Below, in pieces: positions 43,279 to 55,052 of a stretch of 64,000 nucleotides of DNA. The position numbers and the translations under genes were made by a program. The stretch covers positions 496,001-560,000 of the forward strand of contig NC_037314.1 of the NCBI RefSeq assembly GCF_000143535.2, written 5' to 3'. Position 1 is the first letter of the stretch. Each line of letters begins with the position of its first letter. The notes beneath the pieces are model-generated. The model saw only the letters and a list, made by a program, of their open reading frames with translations. It did not search any database and was not told the origin of the DNA. Origin of the DNA: Botrytis cinerea B05.10 (Eukaryota > Ascomycota > Leotiomycetes > Helotiales > Sclerotiniaceae).

Positions 43279-46200
43279 ATGCTTCGAACTTCACTGAGGC
43301 AATCGAGCAGCCAGCTCCTGAGAGGTGGCTGCTCTGCCAGAACTTTGTGCACAACCTCAAGATCACCTCTCTCCATCTCGAATGTCACATCGAAATCCGC
43401 CCTCTCGTCGAAACGACGTTCTCTTGCTATCATTTCCCAGAAGAGACATGAATCGACTACTGCAAGTGCCACAGATCTAAATGACAGCTTTTTGTCCGGA
43501 AACACCGCAAATTACATTGATGAGATGTATATGCAATGGAAGGAAGACCCATCAAGCGTGCATATATCTTGGCAGGTTTACTTCAGGAATATGGAGAGTG
43601 GTGATATGCCAATGTCGCAAGCTTTCACCCCTCCCCCAACTTTGGTTCCCACACCTACCGGAGGCGTCCCAAGTTTCTTGCCAGGCTTAGGTGGCGCAGA
43701 GGGATCAGAAGTCACAAATCACTTGAAGGTTCAGTTGTTGTGCCGTGCATATCAAGCTCGTGGTCATCACAAGGCAGATATTGATCCTCTCGGAATCAGA
43801 CGCGAGGCTGAGGAATTTGGTTACAGCAAACCCAAGGAGCTCCAACTCGAACATTATCAATTCTCGGAAAAGGATCTGGATACCGAATACTCCCTTGGTC
43901 CTGGTATTTTGCCACATTTCAAGAAATCCGGTCGTGAGAAGATGACCCTGCGCGAAATCATTGCGGCATGCGAACGTATCTACTGTGGTTCGTATGGTGT
44001 CGAATATATCCACATCCCCGACAGAGAACAATGTGATTGGTTACGAGCTCGAATTGAGGTTGACAAGCCTTTCAAATATTCAATTGATGAGAAGCGCAGA
44101 ATCTTGGATCGTTTGATCTGGAGTTCAAGTTTCGAAAGTTTCTTGGCTACCAAATACCCCAACGACAAGCGTTTCGGTTTAGAAGGTTGTGAGACCTTGG
44201 TTCCTGGTATGAAAGCCTTGATCGACAGAAGTGTCGATTTCGGCGTCAAAGACATCGTTATTGGAATGCCTCATCGTGGTCGCTTGAATGTTCTCAGTAA
44301 CGTTGTCAGAAAACCAAACGAGTCAATCTTCAGTGAATTCGGTGGTTCCGCCGCTGCTGAGGATGAAGGTTCCGGTGATGTTAAGTACCATTTGGGAATG
44401 AACTTTGAGCGACCAACTCCTTCTGGCAAACGTGTACAACTTTCCTTGGTCGCCAACCCCTCCCATCTCGAAGCTGAAGATCCTGTGGTGCTCGGCAAAA
44501 CTCGGGCTATCCAGCATTACAACAATGATGAAAAGGACCACAAGACTGCTATGGGTGTTCTCCTTCACGGTGATGCCGCCTTTGCTGCCCAAGGTATTGT
44601 ATACGAATGTTTGGGTTTCCACTCTTTGCCCGCATACTCTACAGGTGGTACAATCCACTTGGTTGTCAACAATCAAATTGGTTTCACTACCGATCCACGT
44701 TTCGCTCGATCAACAGCTTACTGTACCGACATTGCCAAGTCAATTGATGCACCTGTCTTCCATGTTAATGCTGATGACGTTGAGGCTGTCAACTACGTTT
44801 GTCAATTGGCTGCTGATTGGCGTGCTGAGTTCCAACGCGATGTTGTCATTGATCTCGTTTGTTACAGAAAGCATGGCCACAACGAAACCGATCAACCTTC
44901 GTTCACACAACCTTTGATGTACAAGCGCATTCAAAAGCACAAGTCCCAAATTGACATTTACATTGATCAACTTCTCAAGGACGGTAGCTTCACCAAGGAA
45001 GATATTGATGAGCACCGAAAGTGGGTTTGGGGAATGTTGGAGGAGAGCTTCGCCAAGAGCAAGGATTATCAACCAACATCAAAGGAGTGGACCACCTCCG
45101 CTTGGAACGGTTTCAAATCGCCAAAGGAACTTGCTACCGAAGTCCTTCCACACAACCCCACTGGTGTACCAGCCCACACTTTGGAGCACATTGCTACAAC
45201 AATCGGTTCATATCCAGAGGACTTTAACGTCCACCGTAACCTCAAGCGTATCTTGACTAACCGTATCAAGACTGTAAGTGAGGGACAAAACATCGACTGG
45301 TCAACTGCCGAAGCTCTTGCATTCGGAACTCTCGTCGGCGAAGGTCACCACGTCCGTGTTTCTGGTCAAGATGTTGAGCGTGGTACTTTCTCTCAAAGAC
45401 ACGCCGTCTTCCACGATCAAGAGAACGAGAAAACCTACACACCTCTTCAACATATCAGCAAGGATCAAGGCAAATTCGTCGTTTCTAACTCTTCGTTGAG
45501 TGAGTTCGGTTGTCTTGGTTTCGAATATGGTTACTCCTTGTCTTCACCAGATGCTCTCGTCATGTGGGAAGCTCAATTCGGTGATTTCGCTAACAATGCT
45601 CAATGTATCATCGATCAATTCGTCGCTTCTGGTGAGGTTAAGTGGATGCAAAGATCTGGTCTCGTCATGTCATTACCTCACGGTTATGATGGACAAGGAC
45701 CTGAGCATTCTTCTGGCCGTATGGAGAGATATCTTCAACTCTGTAACGAAGACCCTCGTATCTTCCCTTCGCCAGAGAAGCTCGAGCGTCAACACCAAGA
45801 TTGCAACATGCAAATTGCTTATATGACATCACCATCTAACTTGTTCCACATCTTGAGAAGACAGATGAACAGACAATTCAGAAAACGTAAGTCTTACCGT
45901 TTCCCCAGAAAATTCTTTGCTAACAACATTTAGCTCTTATCATTTTCTTCTCCAAATCTCTCCTCCGTCATCCTATTGCTCGTTCGCCAATTGAAGAATT
46001 CACTGGTGACTCGCAATTCCGCTGGATTATTCCTGATGCTGAACATGGCAAATCTATCAACGAGCCTGAGCAAATCGAGCGTGTTATCCTTTGCACAGGA
46101 CAAGTTTATGCCGCCTTGAGCAAATACCGCGCCGACAACAACATCAAGGACACTGCCTTTACTCGTATCGAACAACTCAACCCCTTCCCATGGCAACAAC

Positions 46201-46472
46201 TGAAAGAGAACCTTGACATGTACCCCAATGCCAAGACCATTGTTTGGTGTCAAGAAGAACCTCTCAATGCCGGTGCATGGAGCTTCACCCAACCTAGAAT
46301 CGAAACCTTGTTGAACAACACTCAATACCATGACAGAAAGCACGTTATGTACGCAGGTAGAGATCCAAGCGCCAGTGTGGCTACTGGTCTTAAGGCTAGT
46401 CACACTAAGGAAGAAGCAAAGTTGTTGGAAACTGCTTTCTCTGTTACTCAAGACAAATTGAAGGGAGAATAG
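43279..46472 (+). CDS. kgd1: 2-oxoglutarate dehydrogenase E1 component, mitochondrial
   Basis: Two exons, 43279-45886 and 45934-46472, with a 47-nt intron; 1048 aa, the usual length. The N-terminus is rich in Arg and Ser without acids ([17 protein letters not shown]), a mitochondrial presequence. [19 protein letters not shown] is the conserved E1o start. The thiamine-diphosphate part contains [17 protein letters not shown] (about residue 326 on), [19 protein letters not shown] (about 430) and [11 protein letters not shown] (about 465). The transketolase-like half has [12 protein letters not shown] and [20 protein letters not shown]. The C-terminal exon has [14 protein letters not shown]. It decarboxylates 2-oxoglutarate in the TCA cycle with E2/E3 in the matrix. 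The gene uses pyrimidine-ended, well-expressed-type codons more consistently than its neighbours. Confidence 0.98.
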
Positions 46473-48712
46473 ATTTCTGTAGCTTGAGAATTGAAGATGT
46501 GAGGGAAAAGGTGCAGATCTGTAATGTAGAGTGAGGGGAAGGGAACGTAACATAACATGAGGCACCACATTACATGATGGGTGATGGGCATTGGGTTGAA
46601 TGCGATTAGAGCAAGATGTATTATTGTACAGAATTGAGTGAAAGTGGAAGTAGTAGTCTTACTTGGGACGAACAATTGTTAAGACGCCGTTTTTTTTCTT
46701 TGGTATGATGATTTTCATGTGATTTTTGATGATGTTATGGTTGTGATTTCAAATTTGTCAAATGCTACTTACTACTCGGCTACTTAATGAATGACTGTTA
46801 ATGGGGTTCTTGGTATTACTGGCATACTACCGATATTGTACTTTGATAGGTATTGGGGATGGATATATAGCATAATCCTGCAAAATAATAATATCGGTAG
46901 CATGTAGGAATTTTGGGGGAAATATTAGGGCTAGGTACGATGGGTGAAGGGGAGGGGGAAACATAGGGATATGAAATTGAGATGGTAGTGGTGGTGGTGC
47001 GGGACATGTTTGAGATATGTTTTGTTATTTTACGTTTTATGTTTTATATTGTAGAGAGGAGGAGAGGGGAGGAGAGGGGAGGGGAGGTAGGTTGCGTTAC
47101 TCGATTCGCGAGCGGTTGGTTCGTATTGTGGTTTGTGTGGCTGTGCTTATGGTTATGGGTCTGGATTTTCGCTGATGGTGGTATGATTTGTATGTGTGTG
47201 TGTATGTACGTATGTGAGATTGATTAATTCGTGTAGAAAGTGTAGGAACGTAATTGAGTTAGTTTTGATACGAGTTAATGTTGTTGATTCGGTAAGAGGG
47301 TTGATGATGTATTGCATCTGAATAAATTGAATAGAATGGAATCAGATTGGATCGAGTGATACATGCGTCGTCGATGTTAGAATTTGCAGCGGGTGTTATT
47401 ATGGACTTTACTTTCGAGGCTTGCTGGTTCTTGTTGAAAGAAAAGAAAAGAAAAGAAAAGAGAAGGAGACTCGAGAGTTCTCAAGTTGTGTTATTTTTGT
47501 GTATGGGTATGTGTATCTATCTATTTATTTATCAGGAGAAATTACTCCTTCTACATCTTCATCTCTTCCAAAAACAAAAAAAAAGAGGTAGTTTATTTCC
47601 CCATTGATATTTCATTCGCTGGAGACTATCTACCTATCTACCTATCTACCTATTTAAGAAGCTGCTCTCTACGATACAATAGAAGAAATCCCCCGAAAGT
47701 TTTCTGGTTGTGAGTATTCATTCCTTCGATTATTCAATTTCATACCTATCCATCAGTATTATTTCCGTAAGTGATCATTCCTTCATATCCATTATTTCGT
47801 TCATAATCATCGTAGCAGATTAACCATTCCTCCATCACGCAAACCCAAGTCCTCATAACCCTAAGAAAGAACGTCAACTGACTGAATAACTTCTTTTGTC
47901 CCTAGTTCCTCCTGAGGAATTAAGTGAAGACAAAGTTTTAGCTGTTGTGAAGAGAAATCAATATTTCGTTTTATCCACCCGTCCGTCCGTCCATCCATCC
48001 ATCCATTCATCCGTAAATAAAAACCAACTATTTCAATCTCACCCCTAAGACTCCTTTCTCTTGGAAAGAAACCTCGAGATGAAACCTCAATAGTCATAGC
48101 AAAAACTATTCGAAAAGTAATACCCCATCCCATCCTTTACGCCACCAAGCCTTTCATCTCTCCTACTTTGTCTATTCCCACTCTCGAAAAGACGAGTGAG
48201 AACATGTGCAGTAAGACCAGAGTGCGTAGATGAAAGACTAGAAGCAAAAGAATTCGCTCGTCGTTGTACCATGAACAGTAAAACAACAAAATATGATCGA
48301 ATATCGCAAGAACCGTAATACAAAAGAAAGAAAAGAAAAGAAAATAAGTTGTGCGTTGAGCTGTATGTGGGAAAAGAGATCGAAGAAGAAGTAGTAGAGT
48401 GGAGTTATTCAATGTAATCCTACAAAAATTCCCAAGCTTGAATTGAAGCTGTTGAGTCTTCTGATTCAAATGTAGTATCCTAGAGAAGAAGCGAAAGAGC
48501 TGTTTTCAAATGCATACAAGAGTTATTGAAACGAGCAAAGACTGGTAAGGAAAGCACTGGGAGAATAGAAGCGACAATTATCCTGCAATAAGCTGGACCG
48601 GAAAATGAGTTTTTTTTGGTGGTTGAGGAAGGCAAAGAGACGTAAAGCTGACAAGTTGAGAGGTATTTAAGAGGCGACAGCAGCAGGTACATCAAATTTC
48701 TAGTTATGATTT
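46473..48712. other. Convergent intergenic region, 2.2 kb, simple-sequence rich
   Basis: Between converging kgd1 and a 916-aa gene. Contains GAGGAGAGGG repeats (about 47055-47090), AAAAG repeats (about 47438-47460), three copies of CTATCTAC (about 47628-47652), and GTCC/ATCC tetranucleotides (about 47980-48008). No protein-coding gene is supported; short frames are repeat-driven. Confidence 0.6.
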
Positions 48713-51615
48713 CTAGTTATGATTGATGATCGCGGCTTCGACTCGATGACCCAATTGTCTTAGAGTTCTCTTAGCTGCTAAAGCCTCAACTGAAGCGTCA
48801 AGCATCATTACATCCTGGGCTTGTTGTAAAAGCAACCGGAGCTTTTGATTATTGTTGATAGCTTGAACTTTGTGTGTAAGAAATACTGCACAGCCGGCGA
48901 GAACGATCTGTTGAGCTGGGTCTCGTTCAACGGTAAGGGCATGTCGAATAGAATCAAGCGTGCTCTTGATTTCAGCAAGCGACTCCTCGACGTGTCGTGG
49001 TAGGGGTTGCTCATACGCATGGCCGTCATTGCCGCTCTCTTCGCGTGGTGGATCTGATGCACCATCTCCAGCAGTAACTTGGACGCTATTTTGACCATTT
49101 CCTTGAGCTTGAGCATATGCATTTGGGACTGATGGAGGAGTACGTCTAGGTGCGCTCAATGACAAAGTTTGGATTCGGTGTTCAATAACAGAATCTGAGG
49201 GTGATGCATCTTGCTCTCTGAAAATTGCATCGACTTGAGCAGTGGACATCGCAGAATTCTGTGCAACTGATGTAGAATAATTGACCATCTCCGCGGTTGA
49301 CTCGGCAGCTTCGTTAGAAGTATCAACAACCTGAGAACTAACAAATTTGCTTCGGACAGTTGAATCGTTGGTGGTGTACCCAGCTTGACTAACTTGACTG
49401 ACTTGCTCCGTAAGATAGGTTATTTCACTGTAGAACGACGCGAACTCCTCGCCAACGTCGCGGTCATTTTCAAAAGATGGAACTTCAGGTGCATTTTCCA
49501 AAACAACAGTAGGAATATTGCGCTGAGCAATTGTGCGTTCCGGGGCACTGCCGGGGGCGGAATTGGGTAAGTCCATAACAACCACTTCTGATGTACGACG
49601 ATTTCGCATCATTCCGGAAAGGCGACTCTTGAGACCTCTTCCAGCATTCTTAACAGAAGACATCGCACTTGGCTTTGGAGCAGGCGTTGGCTTGCGGGGC
49701 TTCGCATTTGCCTTGGCACGGGCTGTGGAAGAGGCAGTTGGCTTTGACAGACGGTCTGCCAGCGATTGTCTCTTCTCTACAGTGAGTTCGGCCGGCTTAA
49801 TGGTTTTGTTTTCTGGAGAATCTGGCAGAGATGACTTGCGTTTGCTGAACTTCGAGGTAGCAGCGCTAAGTCCCTTTGGCCTTGCTGCTGGTGTCGTTTT
49901 TTTAGCAATCTTTTCAAGAACGGTATTTGATTGCTCAATATCCTCGGGAAACTCGTCGATATAAAGACGAGTGCTGACCTTGGAATAACTGTATAGAAGG
50001 ATTAGAAAGTGGCGAGAATTGATCAAGTACAAATAGACTTACGGTGGCGATGTGCCCAGAACAATCCTATCGGCATTCCTAGCAAAGCGCGTGGAAGGAA
50101 GCAACGACATTCCTCTCTTTCGACCTATAGTTGTTTGGCTCTCAGACCGGTCAATCGAACCACCATGGGCGATTGCTTGAATGGGGGTATTGACAGCGAC
50201 TTGGATGAGTTCTTGGTTAGTAGGACCGCCAGTGGCTTGAGCAAGGTCATCTTGATCAGTGACTTCATGCGGATTGTCAGTGATGTCTTCAGCGAGATCT
50301 TGGTTGGAGATATCTTGATCAGCACCTTCTGTTACGCCATCAGAGCTATCAATAACAACCTGGGTTGAAAGTTCGGTTAAACCATCATTGCTGTTAACGT
50401 CAATCACACTTCTGACGGAAGCCTTGTCGCTGTTATCAATATCTGTGGATAAATGAGTTTTCTGATGAGTCGAAAAACGGGAAATGACATTATTGACGGC
50501 CATCGGGGAGCTGCTTTCATCATTTATTAAGCTGGATCGGCTACGACGCTGATTTTTTGGCAAGGGACTCCCATTATCCTTCATGGAAGCAATGTGACCT
50601 GGAGATGCAGAAAAATTGTTTCCGCTGGGAACTTCGAGACCGTGGTCTTTTGCTGCGGCTGTTTCAGGTGTATTGGCCAGTTTGGCTTGATTAAATTGGA
50701 GACGCTTGATACTAGCATTTGTCTCACGAACCCGTGGGACAGCCATATTTTGGTCTTCTGGAGGAGTCAACAGCTGTGAATTTGTCGAGGTGCCGTAAGC
50801 AGTGCCAATCTGAGCGGTGCCAACTTCAAAAACCGAATCGGTGTCCGAATTGTAGGAGAATGAGGGTGTAACAACAAAAGCGGAATCCTGAGTATGAGAT
50901 TCTGCAGCAACAGAGTCCGTGAGAGAAAAGTCTTTAACCGCGGATTCTTTAACAACGGGTTTTGGTTGAAGGATAGGAAATTGCAAAGAAGATGAACTGA
51001 GATCGGTCGCATCCAGTAAACCACGGCGCTCGGGCGAGGTTTCGAGGCGGAAAATCGGCTTAGGCGGCAATTTCTTATTGAGCGACAGTCTGGTAGGCTA
51101 CTAGTGGTCAGATTGATATTGATTAAGCCGCGGTATCTTTGAGGTGACTTCAATGACGATGAGGCTATGAATTGAAGGAGATTAAGACGACATACCATTG
51201 TTGCAAAAGGTGTGTCAATGTCTGAAATGTCGAGCTCGTACTCAGCAATCATTACCTTAGAAAGTTTTGAAGGCGTGTATGGAATTGTGTCGTATTGATT
51301 GTGATCTCTTCGAGTTTGTTGATAACGAGCAAGACTGCGCAGTGTTCTGGTGCTGGTGTCGCGTCTCAATCTTCTATGAGGAGATTGAGATGATCTGCCA
51401 GCAGTTTCAAGATAATAATCAGTATTGAATCCCTTACAATCAGGAGTGGTAAAGGAATCTGGTGAAAGGCATTGGTATTGTTGTTTCGTGCTGAAGCTGT
51501 TGGTGCGTTGCCTATTCATGCGAGAGCTTGCATCTGTTAACACACCCCGATGATGGTCATTGCCATCACGCGTTGGAGTGGCTAGTCCGCCAATCATGTT
51601 TGCGTATTCCACCAT
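48713..51615 (-). CDS. Unrecognised 916-aa Ser/Thr-rich protein
   Basis: Three exons: 51196-51615, 50043-51097 and 48713-49988, with introns of 98 and 54 nt. The first intron ends in CTAGTAG, and only use of the second AG keeps the frame open. Most of the protein is predicted disorder (Ser, Thr, Asn, Asp). Islands that look conserved are YTPSKLSKVMIAEYELDISD with DTPFATMPTRLSLNKKLPPK across the first junction, YIDEFPEDIEQSNTVLEKIA, a basic Ala/Lys/Pro patch around PKPSAMSSVKNAGRGLKSRL, and a helical C-terminus. In that C-terminus, HVEESLAEIKSTLDSIRHAL is followed by VMMLDASVEALAAKRTLRQL. The basic, Ser/Pro-rich middle suggests a phosphorylated nuclear or cytoskeletal scaffold, but nothing identifies it. 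It is divergent from mcr1. Confidence 0.78.
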
Positions 51616-53253
51616 GATCAGCTTTGATGAAATTTCCTTCAAACCAAACTTCTCTGCAATGCAAGTAAAAGCTGAAGCAGATGAATGAACTTCGAAACAA
51701 AAATATGAAAGAGAATTAAAATTCTGATTAAGCACCGCGCAAATGAAGAAGGCAAGACGATGGATATCTTACCACATCACAGTTGAGTAGTGATGAGTTC
51801 ACACCTGGTTGTGGTGTTTCGTTGGTTTATTATTGAGGTCGAAAGGAAAAGAATGGAAGAATTAAGATCTCGAGAGACAATACCTACTCAGGTGTATAAA
51901 CAACTGTGTGTTGCTAGCGTGACCGAAGGAAAGCCGTGAGCCGAACCAATACTACTCCCTCAATATCTCTGCCGCATTAGCATGATCTTATGGGAAACTG
52001 TTCTGTTTGAGGCTATGCTATGGGCTAGAGGATGGTTTATGAGTTTGCAGATCTGTCGAAAAGAATTCTCTACAATGTGAAACTATGGGAGACAATGACT
52101 GTATCCTTCTTGGTTACTAGATCCGTTTATACATGTGCATGAATGAGGATTAACGTGTCTACTGTATCAAAAAGAGGATTGGGATAGCAAGAAGTAACAG
52201 TATCTAATAAAGAGTGAGGTGGTTAATGAACCTTTTGATTTGAAAGAATATTCCATGGGCTGATAGACAGAGCTATATGCTCCCATGTAGCATGTCTACT
52301 CTGAGACTGTCTGCTTGTGTATATATTAACTTTACAGGTTTCTAGTAATCCTAGTTGCCAGCATCTTTGAAAGGAATATGAAGCAATACTCAGGTAGCTC
52401 CAAGCTAGAGGTTTCCGTAACAGAAACAACAGCATGCAATCACGCTTTACAAAATGAAAGAGCCCAGTCTTCAAATCTGATACAAAGACACATCTAAAGA
52501 GCTACAATGTTGGTGTCTCATGTCATGTCATAATGTTCGATTTGGGCAAAAGACAACAGAAACAATACAATACAAAGGGGATGAAGTCAAACATGATGCT
52601 TCTTGGGAGTATGATTCAGCATCACTTGATCTTAAGTGTTTACTCTTATTTCTCCTGTAGCCGTCACGTGAATAAGAGGTAAGGTTGAAGAGGTTGAAGT
52701 GAGGTTGGAGTGAAGTCGTGAAGTGAGGTTCGATTACAATTTTTTGTCGATGGCCAATCAGAACGATCGTTTTCTGGCCGCCATTAGTCATCACTGCGGG
52801 AGTTCCCTGGTGCTCGCTCTAACAGAATTAACTAGGTAGCTCCCGATCCCGCCGTTAAGTACTTGATACTACAACAACCGGTACACAGTAGCCAGAACTA
52901 GGTAGTACGCACCGTGAAGAGTTCTGTTTGCACACAATTTGTATCCGCACGTGACTGGGTACTCAATGTTGTCTGGTGTAGCAAGATCTTACATCGAATC
53001 ATATTCATCCGATTCCAATGCGATGGATTACCTAAGCACGTATTCAAAGTCAATCCAGCTTGCGCTGCACGGACCCTTAGCGCCTTCCCGGTTCATTTAC
53101 GTCACTAAGTGGGCAAATGGTGAAAGCTTTAAGTTTCACAGGCCAGCTCTTGATTTCCTCAACATAAGAAGGTATCTTCTACTTTGAATCCAGAGCATTG
53201 TCTTTCTATACTTGTTTAATACCCAATTTACGTTACATAATACCAAATCCATC
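51616..53253. promoter_or_regulatory. Divergent upstream region of the 916-aa gene and mcr1
   Basis: 1.6 kb with no supported gene. A CCAAT box in GGCCAATCAG lies near 52750, about 500 nt upstream of mcr1. Direct GAAGTGAGGTT repeats occur around 52688-52735 (AGGTTGAAGAGGTTGAAGTG). It probably includes both leaders. Confidence 0.5.
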
Positions 53254-54485
53254 ATGTTTGCAAGACAAGCCATTAGAGCGGCTCAGCCATTGAAGAGCGT
53301 AAGTTAGAGCTTTCTATTTTTTTTTCGCTGCTGTGGAACTCGGAGCTCCAAGCAGATAGCTTGCTTAGAAATCACGGCACAATGGCTCTCAATATTTCAA
53401 TACATTATTCTACACAAGCTAACACATTGGCGTATAGCAATACCGACGATATGCAACCGAATCTACCAGCGGCGGTGGATCGAATGCTGCTTTGTACGCC
53501 GGTCTCGCTGCTGCTGCAGGCGCTGGAGCATACTACTTCTTGAACCAGGGAGATAATGCCGCCAAGGTCAAGGACGCAGCAAAGGATGCAGAAGCTAAGG
53601 CAAAGGAGGCTGTCGGACAGGGTAAATCTAAGGTCGAAGGAGCTGTTGGGAAAGCTGCCTTTACTGGTGGTGACCAAGGCTTCATCAGTCTTAAGCTTGA
53701 CAGTGTGGAGAACATCAATCACAACACCAAGAAATTCAGATTCGAGCTTCCAGAGAGTGATCAAGTCAGCGGGCTACAAGTCGCTTCTGCCCTCCTTACT
53801 AAGTTCAAGGGCCCAGAGATGCAAAAGCCTGCGATCCGTCCTTATACACCCACCAGTGACGAAAGTGAGGATTGATCATAACTCCTCTTCATCAAACTTT
53901 ACTGACTCTCCCCTAGGCGAACAGGGATTCATCGATCTTCTCGTAAAGAAATATCCCAATGGTGTTATGTCCGAACACATGCACGACATGGTTCCGGGCC
54001 AAAGATTGGACTTCAAGGGACCTATTCCAAAATACCCATGGTCAGCAAACAAACATGACCACATTGCTCTCATTGCTGGAGGAACCGGAATCACCCCAAT
54101 GTACCAACTCGCACGAGCCATCTTCAACAACCCCGCCGATAAGACAAAGGTTACATTGGTATTCGCAAACGTCACCGAAGAAGACATCTTATTAAAACGC
54201 GAATTTGAAGATCTTGAGAACACATACCCACAAAGATTCAGAGCTTTCTACGTTTTGGATAACCCACCTAAGTCATGGTCTGGCGGAAAGGGATTCGTCA
54301 ACAAGGAGCTCTTGAAGACTGTTCTTCCAGAACCTAAGACCGAGAATGTTAAGGTCTTTGTCTGTGGTCCACCAGGAATGTACAAGGCTATCTCTGGTCC
54401 AAAGGTTTCTCCTTCGGATCAGGGTGAGTTGGCTGGTATCTTGAAGGAGTTGGGATACTCGAAAGAACAAGTTTACAAGTTTTAG
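53254..54485 (+). CDS. mcr1: NADH-cytochrome b5 reductase 2, mitochondrial (MCR1 type)
   Basis: Three exons: 53254-53298, 53438-53864 and 53917-54485; 346 aa. The first exon encodes only [15 protein letters not shown], the start of a basic mitochondrial leader. A membrane anchor ([19 protein letters not shown], about residues 33-51) follows and then a charged Ala/Lys linker. The reductase core has the FAD motif RPYTPTS (149-155), the [16 protein letters not shown] nucleotide-binding loop [11 protein letters not shown] (211-221), [28 protein letters not shown] and the conserved C-terminal KF. It transfers electrons from NADH via FAD to cytochrome b5 or other acceptors at the mitochondrial outer membrane and intermembrane space. 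In yeast, Mcr1 supports ergosterol synthesis and ascorbyl radical reduction. The first intron is 139 nt, longer than the average here. Confidence 0.97.
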
Positions 54486-55052
54486 AGGACTGCTATCATA
54501 ATTCAGACCTGTAAGATAGAGATACTTATAGATAGACAGACTCGAATCCAAAATAACATATACCCGCAGCAACCCAAGCTTCTTGATTCCATTTCTGTTC
54601 TTGTCGCTACTTGAAAAACTTAACCTTTTGTGTTTATCTTTTAACCTTTCAATTGTTTTGACTATCCATTTCCAACCGTCTGAGGGATCAAATTTTTGGG
54701 GGTCAAGCATTCGAAAGCCTCTTCTCACCAATCTCTCCACACTTGCTAAAGCTTGTTTAGTGTAAATTTCTCCATGAAGTAATGTTTCTGCAGCAATGCG
54801 TATTCAGAAGGTAAAAATTATGATTAGCAGCAGTTGATGAATTACAAATGTTGCTCTTTATTCATCATCATTATCTAATATTTACTCTGACTTATCTATA
54901 AAGCATGTCTGATACTCATATATGACCTGCCTTTCACTCCCGCTGATATTATATTTACGCTTTCTAAACACGATTGACTTTCCAACGCATGAAACTCAAA
55001 TCCAAATCCAACATTCCCACTAAAATCTAATCCTCCCATATCCTTCTAGTCT
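54486..55052. other. Convergent 3' intergenic region of mcr1 and the MFS gene
   Basis: 567 nt, both 3' untranslated regions presumed. AT-rich, nothing else recognised. Confidence 0.6.

Noticed and set aside
43110..43451. 113-codon plus frame overlapping the kgd1 start as a separate gene
   Set aside because: It is an out-of-frame shadow of the kgd1 presequence and its upstream region.
54273..54740. 155-codon minus frame over the mcr1 3' end
   Set aside because: Antisense shadow of mcr1 with no independent support.
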